A DNA stretch of 11,995 nucleotides from Chitinophagaceae bacterium (GTDB lineage: Bacteria > Bacteroidota > Bacteroidia > Chitinophagales > Chitinophagaceae). The stretch is taken from assembly GCA_025924755.1 (NCBI GenBank), contig JAICHT010000092.1, positions 1 through 11,995 on the forward strand, given 5' to 3'. The notes beneath the pieces are model-generated. The model was not told the origin of the DNA. It ran no database searches and saw nothing but the letters and a program-made list of their open reading frames with translations. The position numbers and the translations under genes are program-made. Shown here in pieces: positions 7,758 to 11,995 of the stretch (positions are counted from its first letter, which is position 1; the number at the start of each line of letters is the position of its first letter).

Positions 7758-9113
7758 TCACTCAGATCTATGATTATAGATGTTCAACGCCAGGAACTCA
7801 TTTTGGAATTTACTTTCCGGATCATATGTTGACAGAACTTTTTTAAAGTCAGGCAGCTTCTCATAGCGTGAGGCCAGCACTTGCGGCGGCATCGTGAACA
7901 ACTTACCCCAGTGGGGTTTTGCTTTAAAAGGCGCCAGTTCTTTTTCAATAAGCGGTAGTAATTTACTTACTGCAGGCCAGTCTTGTTTCCACGTAAAATG
8001 AATGGTTACTGAGGGCTGGTGCCTGCAAGGACTCATCCAAATATCATCGGCATCAATAGTACGGATTTCAGAAATTAATAAATGCGGTCCAATAAGCTTA
8101 CCCAATCGCTGAATAGCAAGGATAGCATCTACTGCATTAGGCCGGGGAACAAAATATTCCGATTGCAGCTCTTTGCCGGCACTTGGGGTAAAGCCCATTT
8201 TAAAGTGGGGTAACCGCTCATACCAAGGGCCGGGAACTCCCATTTGTTCAGTACAGTTTTCTGCAGGTAATGCTGCAATAGGATGCATGTTCCGGGTTGC
8301 GGCTTTTGCTCCATAAAAATCTTGTATTGTGTTGTAATCGGTGTCCTTATCTATACGGCTTTTGATCCAGACTTCGTTTATGTTTTCACTTTGCCAGTCC
8401 GTAAAAAGGCTAACACTGTAACCGGCAGAAACGATCTGCTCAAAATGTTCCCGCAGTTGCGTCAATGGAAGCATTAGGTAAACATTCTGCCGCATCATAT
8501 AGGTAGGTTGAACTGCCAGTGTAACTTTTGTTACCACTCCTATCGCTCCAAGACCCACAACCGCTGCCAAAAACTTATCTCCTTCTCTTTGCTTTGAAAG
8601 ATGAATCAAGGATCCATCAGCAGTAACTATTTCCAAATCAGTAACAGCGGTAGCCAGGTTTCCGTTCCTGACACCCGACCCATGGGTAGCAGTAGCAATA
8701 GAGCCGGCAACAGAAATATGGGGCAACGAGGCAAGGTTGTGAAGTGCAAAACCTTTATCATGAAGGTAAGGCGCCAGTGCTCCATATTTGATACCTCCCT
8801 CAACGGTAATGGTATGTGCATGGGCATCCAGGGATACCACCTTATCCATTTTTATTGTTGATACCAAGTTGTATTTACTATCGGCAATCCGGTTGAAACA
8901 ATGCCGGGTTCCAAGTGCTCTTACTTTACTGCATTTTTTTACCAGTTCCTGTACTTCGCTAACCGATTGAGGATAATAAACGTTATCAGTACTATATTCA
9001 ATGTTGCCTGCCCAGTTTTTTAATTTTTCCTGCTGTACCCAACTGCTAAGTGGTGCAAGTAAAGGAGCGGCCATAAATTCAGAAGATAACTTGATGAATG
9101 TTTTTCTTTCCAT
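7758..9113 (-). CDS. Alditol oxidase-like FAD-dependent oxidase (VAO family with ALO C-terminal domain)
   Basis: Predicted oxidase of sugar alcohols such as xylitol or sorbitol, giving the aldose and hydrogen peroxide. From Met at 9113 it has 451 residues. It aligns along its length with Streptomyces alditol oxidase as I recall that sequence: NWAGNI, VRALGTRHCFN with His71 at the covalent-FAD histidine (AldO His46), LASLPHISVAGS with Ser129 (AldO Ser106), NCTEQMGVPGPWYERLPHF, SEIRT with Glu349 and Arg351, IHFTW with His372 and Thr374, and KPHWGKLF with Lys404. All checked AldO active-site positions are kept. Unlike cytosolic AldO it has a leader beginning MERKTFIKLSS plus a hydrophobic stretch, like a Tat signal with Arg-Lys in place of Arg-Arg. 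I chose 9113 over the upstream in-frame ATG at 9176 because it begins exactly at this leader and has GGTGG just upstream. L-gulono- or arabinono-lactone oxidase activity is the alternative. Confidence 0.9.
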   Translation of the reverse strand: MERKTFIKLSSEFMAAPLLAPLSSWVQQEKLKNWAGNIEYSTDNVYYPQSVSEVQELVKKCSKVRALGTRHCFNRIADSKYNLVSTIKMDKVVSLDAHAHTITVEGGIKYGALAPYLHDKGFALHNLASLPHISVAGSIATATHGSGVRNGNLATAVTDLEIVTADGSLIHLSKQREGDKFLAAVVGLGAIGVVTKVTLAVQPTYMMRQNVYLMLPLTQLREHFEQIVSAGYSVSLFTDWQSENINEVWIKSRIDKDTDYNTIQDFYGAKAATRNMHPIAALPAENCTEQMGVPGPWYERLPHFKMGFTPSAGKELQSEYFVPRPNAVDAILAIQRLGKLIGPHLLISEIRTIDADDIWMSPCRHQPSVTIHFTWKQDWPAVSKLLPLIEKELAPFKAKPHWGKLFTMPPQVLASRYEKLPDFKKVLSTYDPESKFQNEFLALNIYNHRSE

Positions 9114-9297
9114 TGTCCACCGGTTTATAGTTGATAAAGTTGAAGGTTGAGAACACAATAAAAGTTTTAATACCAAATGGTAATAAGTATAAAAATGATT
9201 GCTTATTGCTGAAAGCTACTTAAATAAGCCGAAGTTTCTAATCACTTACTCTTTTACTAACATATATGCAAAGCGGTTTCATTCAATTTACGTTTTC

Positions 9298-10608
9298 TTA
9301 CTTTTGAAATCTCACCTTATATTCCGATACATATTCACCCTTATCATCGTGATTGTCTTTGAAGAACAACCTCGCCTGCTCTCCTAATTTTAAACAGGTA
9401 TTTTTTTCGGTTTTGTCAGCGGCAGTATTAAGCGGTTGTAGAGAAGGATACCACAGTACATGCCCCGGCTTTTCTAATAGTAATGCCGGCTTTGTCCATT
9501 GCTGTGAATGATTTGCAATTCCTAAATCAGCATTTTTATTATAGGATATATAGATACTGTTGCCCTTCCAGGAAGGCCCTTCAGCTTTTGCCATAAGCAT
9601 TACCCAGCATTTTAAATAGGTATTCCAGCTAAGAGAAGGCCCCCAATAGTATTTGCCCGTAGGTGATGATGCCGGTCCGCCTCCGGAAGCCAGCGGAATC
9701 TGCAAAGCTGCAATAGGAGCACCTACACCGTTATAGGGTGCGTTAAAACCTTTTCCATCCCATCTTTTTGCTTTGCCAGTGGGGTTGTCCAGGTCGGATA
9801 ACAATATGCGGGCTATACTGATACACTGACCGCTCCACTCCACTTTTGGATCATAGGAAGTAGAATCGTAAGTGCCGGGATAGCCGTATTCGCCATAAAA
9901 AAGATACAGGTATTTTCCACTGGCCACTGCTGAAGGATCGCCAACGCCACCGGCAAAATTAATAGCGGTATTATGGGGCTTTAATATCAGCCTGGATTGA
10001 TTATCTTCCAGGAAGATACCTTTATTGACCCAGCTCCTTCCTCCGTCTTCCGACTTCATAATGCCTATCCGGCATACAGCCGTAGCAGTGGAAGGGCCTT
10101 TAAGGCCCTGAGGCCAGTTTATGTTTTTATAACCGGTACCCGTAGCAGAATCATAGGGTAATGTAGAGGGATAATTTTCGTTGTGGTAAACGGCATATAA
10201 GGTCTTTCCGCTTTTATCTTTTGCATCCTGGTAGATGGTTTCAAACCATATGGCACCATGCAGACCGGGTGTTCCAGGAGGTGCATTAGCCGGTAATTTC
10301 GGTTCTGTAAACTCATCCGATTTTCTTTTAAATGCCTGGTCAGCATCAGCGCCATCCGCAAACTTTAATTCATGAGAGTAACCCCATAAAGGATCTTCAC
10401 CATACTTGCCGGGGAAAATCCGAAACGTATCGCCTATCCATGCTTCAGCCATATTACAATCTACAAAAGAATTGAAGTAAAATTTTTCTGTGGATACAAG
10501 TACTGCTTTTGGATGCTCGGTATTGGTTCTACTTTTTGTCGGAAGCAGCATGAAGGCAGAAGCGATAAACGGAATTGCTATGCTGCCTGAGAGCGTTAGT
10601 TTTGTCAT
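9298..10608 (-). CDS. Probable secreted beta-propeller-like protein with an Asp-box; family not recognised
   Basis: 436 residues starting with an MTKLTLSGS leader and a hydrophobic segment to about residue 23, consistent with a Sec signal peptide; the cleavage site is unclear. One canonical Asp-box, SEDGGRSW (186-193), as in sialidase-type propellers, is followed by strand-rich segments such as GVGDPSAVASGKYLYLFYGEYG (222-243) and YYWGPSLSWNTYLKCWVML (320-338), and HVLWYPSL near the C-terminus. This spacing of small-residue turns and aromatic strands suits a five- or six-bladed propeller of the sialidase, GH43-like or DUF4185-like kind. I cannot name catalytic residues; Asp224 is a candidate only by its place in a GDPS motif. 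It precedes the alditol oxidase gene by 184 nt on the same strand, so they may be co-expressed. Likely role: binding or cleaving a glycan outside the cytoplasm, which is inference. Confidence 0.72.
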   Translation of the reverse strand: MTKLTLSGSIAIPFIASAFMLLPTKSRTNTEHPKAVLVSTEKFYFNSFVDCNMAEAWIGDTFRIFPGKYGEDPLWGYSHELKFADGADADQAFKRKSDEFTEPKLPANAPPGTPGLHGAIWFETIYQDAKDKSGKTLYAVYHNENYPSTLPYDSATGTGYKNINWPQGLKGPSTATAVCRIGIMKSEDGGRSWVNKGIFLEDNQSRLILKPHNTAINFAGGVGDPSAVASGKYLYLFYGEYGYPGTYDSTSYDPKVEWSGQCISIARILLSDLDNPTGKAKRWDGKGFNAPYNGVGAPIAALQIPLASGGGPASSPTGKYYWGPSLSWNTYLKCWVMLMAKAEGPSWKGNSIYISYNKNADLGIANHSQQWTKPALLLEKPGHVLWYPSLQPLNTAADKTEKNTCLKLGEQARLFFKDNHDDKGEYVSEYKVRFQK

Positions 10609-10810
10609 TTAATAAATATTGTTAGTCATTAAGAAATTAATAGTACCGCAATTCTTAAACAGGTAATTGTATAACAAATTCTGCATATTGCCCATTTGCT
10701 AAAATTCCTTTTAATTCACCACCCTATGTCTGTAACTTAATCATATTATAGCCGAGCGATAGTACCAACCGGACTTTAAACAACAGCAATAAACGAATTT
10801 TAATCAACAA

Positions 10811-10818
10811 TAAATTTG
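10811..10818 (+). promoter_or_regulatory. Candidate Bacteroidota -7 promoter element
   Basis: The octamer TAAATTTG fits the Bacteroidota sigma-ABfr -7 consensus TAnnTTTG exactly. It lies 31 nt before the ATG at 10850, a suitable distance for a short leader. No TTTG -33 element is present at the usual 19-21 nt upstream, so this may be a chance match in AT-rich DNA. Confidence 0.25.
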
Positions 10819-10849
10819 GTTCAATAATTATAGTCATCCTGATGTAAAA

Positions 10850-10996
10850 ATGGAAGGTCAAATTATTCCTTCAAATAAGTTAATGATGGAACAAATACAA
10901 GAAAACGTACGAAAATTAGTAAAATGGTTTCATAAGATCAATTTGAACGGCGTACAAACGGCACCCGATCATTTTTTCGAAGCGATTCAACTTTGA
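10850..10996 (+). pseudogene. N-terminal remnant of a SAM-dependent methyltransferase (TIGR04290-like)
   Basis: A 48-codon ORF starting at ATG 10850 and ending at TGA 10994-10996. Its central part, VKWFHKINLNGVQTAPDHF (residues 24-42), resembles the conserved start of TIGR04290-type methyltransferases, which read WFHxLxLxxGxQTAPDHxLGDxP before the SAM-binding GxxxGF region. Here the match stops right after DHF, at a run of six T's (about 10972-10977), and the reading frame ends six codons later. No SAM-binding motif follows in any frame, so the rest of the gene (normally well over 200 codons) is gone or unrecognisable. Dropping one T opens the next frame for about 36 more codons, but that translation does not look like the methyltransferase. 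Family assignment is from memory of the motif; the ORF could be a chance match. Confidence 0.4.
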
Positions 10997-11048
10997 GTTC
11001 CAGGCGGTGGCACTGAGCACAATTAGATCAATATGGCACCAGCGATGG

Positions 11049-11099
11049 TTATCTCTCCAATGCCTTCATGCTACTTGATAACTGGTAATGGAGAGGTAA
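11049..11099. repeat. Imperfect inverted repeat (11-bp arms)
   Basis: Arms TTATCTCTCCA (11049-11059) and TGGAGAGGTAA (11089-11099) pair over 11 positions with a single mismatch that would be a G-U pair in RNA. The spacer is 29 nt. No T-tract follows, so it is not a typical intrinsic terminator. It lies in non-coding, possibly decayed DNA and may be chance or a remnant of a mobile element end. Confidence 0.3.
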
Positions 11100-11502
11100 T
11101 AATGAGAACTCATTTGCCATGCCTGTCCTCAATTTACTCCATCAGTGCGGCTCTTCCCTCAGTGAAGGTTGCAACTAAATTCATTGAGGATTAGCAAATT
11201 ACTGCCGCTCTATTTTTGCTACTTCTTTAAGGTAAGCACCATATGGCTTTGTTCATCTCCAGCTTAAGATGAATAGTAGGAGTGAAGGGGTTATATTTCT
11301 TTCCAAAAGGTTTAAATTCCACTTCCCGTTGCCTGTTTTCATGATCAATCTAGTTAGGTGATTACTTGTATATTTCAACAAATTATCTTACCTTAATAAG
11401 TGCCATACTCTTAACCATTTCTTCCTGTGCAAAAATCCTGACGTAACAACTCTTCATACTTGTCCGTAGCGGCTGAAAACAGGTAGCTATAAACTTACGG
11501 TT

Positions 11503-11616
11503 ATGACAAGTTCATGTTATATACTGCTCGCAATTTTTTTATTTCTATTTCCTGCTTGTTTTAGTAAATCTTCTTTAAAGCTTATACCTGTGCCGCATCT
11601 TTTTGCTGATTCGTGA
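11503..11616 (+). CDS. Small lipoprotein-like ORF, doubtful, possibly a truncated remnant
   Basis: 37 codons from ATG 11503 to TGA 11614-11616. The translation opens MTSSCYILLAIFLFLFPACF: a hydrophobic stretch and a lipobox-like FPAC with Cys19, followed by SKSSLKLIPVPHLFADS. The n-region has no Lys or Arg, which is atypical for a signal peptide. The same frame stays open after the TGA right through to the delta-60 gene start at 11710, so a longer ancestor cut by a stop is possible, but the intervening translation shows no family I know. No promoter is visible. It may be noise. Confidence 0.2.
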   Translation: MTSSCYILLAIFLFLFPACFSKSSLKLIPVPHLFADS

Positions 11617-11709
11617 GATGGAGATAACCTTTTTTTACTACTACATCCCATATCTCTGATCTGGAAGTCTGCTCCCTGCTTCATTCTTAAACCTGTAAAC
11701 AAAACTGTT

Positions 11710-11995
11710 ATGAAAAAGTATCTTCTGCTCCTTACCTCCCTGCTTTTCCTGCTGGAGGACTACAGTCAAACCACACACCCGGACTCCTCCTTTGGAAGGA
11801 ACGGCATAGTATACACGGATTTTGGAACCACTGGACCCAATACACAAGTCTCTGATAACATAAGCCATAAAGTACTATTAAATGGTGATGGCACTTATTA
11901 CCTCCTGAATTAAATCAATAATCAGTCGGTGATGGCCCATTACCTAGCCAATGGCACCTTGGATGCTGCTTACGGCAACAACGGCTACTCAGAAC
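11710..11995 (+). pseudogene. Delta-60-repeat secreted protein, interrupted by an in-frame TAA (continues beyond window)
   Basis: From ATG 11710 the protein has a signal peptide (MKKYLLLLTSLLFLL, likely cut near Ser19-Gln20), then a delta-60 repeat unit (TIGR02608 type): HPDSSFGRNGIVYTDFG followed by VLLNGDGTYYLLN. A TAA at 11911-11913 ends the ORF after 67 codons. Reading on in the same frame gives INNQSVMAHYLANGTLDAAYGNNGYSE to the window edge, clearly the next repeat. The DSSFGRNG and DAAYGNNG units begin at codons 25 and 85, exactly 60 apart counting the stop, so there is no indel, only a premature stop. Intact relatives are long secreted proteins, often with a T9SS C-terminal sorting domain; that end is not visible here. 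It is a nonsense pseudogene, or a base-call error. Confidence 0.75.

Larger units (their letters stand above)
10609..11709. other. 1.1-kb stretch with no intact gene, apparently decayed
   Basis: Both strands carry only short ORFs broken by frequent stops. What can be picked out is a methyltransferase N-terminal remnant (10850-10996), a small lipoprotein-like ORF (11503-11616), a 40-codon stop-free minus-strand segment at 11230-11349 whose translation (including FKPFGKKYNPFTPTIHLKLE) looks protein-like but has no start and no family I recognise, and an imperfect inverted repeat at 11049-11099. The first 200 bases should hold the promoter of the minus-strand propeller gene, but I found no match to the Bacteroidota -7 element in that orientation. 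No transposase, terminal inverted repeats or RNA gene was seen. Confidence 0.6.

Noticed and set aside
9114..9176. Extending the alditol oxidase-like gene to the upstream in-frame ATG at 9176
   Set aside because: The extra 21 residues (MVLKLLLCSQPS...) do not resemble the family, would bury the Tat-like leader, and have no ribosome-binding sequence; Met at 9113 fits better.
11035..11097. Protein-like translation with GTSDGYLSNAFMLLDNW on the plus strand
   Set aside because: Bounded by stops within about 25 codons and matches no family I recognise; frameshift rescue was not convincing.
11395..11457. Lipobox-like LTISSCAK translation on the plus strand
   Set aside because: No Met or alternative start in a sensible place, and a stop follows six codons after the Cys; likely chance.
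11517..11868. Two overlapping minus-strand ORFs of 61 and 75 codons
   Set aside because: They lie antisense to the delta-60 gene start and the region before it, overlap each other, and their translations show no signal, domain or family.

Overview
The window looks like part of a Bacteroidota chromosome, most plausibly Chitinophagales/Chitinophagaceae. The reasons are a SusC/SusD pair, Tat-exported sugar-metabolism proteins, AT-rich intergenic DNA, and starts without clear Shine-Dalgarno sequences. No tRNA, rRNA, CRISPR array, insertion sequence or phage gene was seen.

Plus strand, 1-7681: a carbohydrate-uptake and oxidation cluster. It holds the C-terminal part of a SusC/RagA TonB-dependent transporter (cut by the left edge), its SusD/RagB lipoprotein 17 nt downstream, a Tat-leader TIM-barrel sugar isomerase/epimerase-like protein, and two tandem GMC flavin oxidoreductases. 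The last two are paralogues with a patchwork of near-identical and diverged DNA. Gaps of 152, 85 and 90 nt separate the last three genes from what precedes them, so they may be one operon or may have internal promoters.

Minus strand, 10608-7758: two genes that converge on the first cluster. One is a probably secreted beta-propeller-like protein with an Asp-box. The other is a VAO-type FAD oxidase that keeps every alditol oxidase (AldO) active-site position I could check, behind an unusual Tat-like leader. Together the locus can be read as a glycan or glycoside/polyol utilisation locus built on oxidation, with no classical glycoside hydrolase I can name. This reading is inference: the individual families are well supported, the substrate is not.

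10609-11709: about 1.1 kb with no convincing intact gene. It contains a short N-terminal remnant that I read as a TIGR04290-like methyltransferase, a small lipoprotein-like ORF, and scattered coding-like fragments with stops. It looks like decayed sequence.

11710-11995: start of a delta-60-repeat secreted protein. A TAA stop interrupts it in frame, yet two repeat units lie exactly 60 codons apart across the stop, so this is probably a point-mutation pseudogene or a sequence error.
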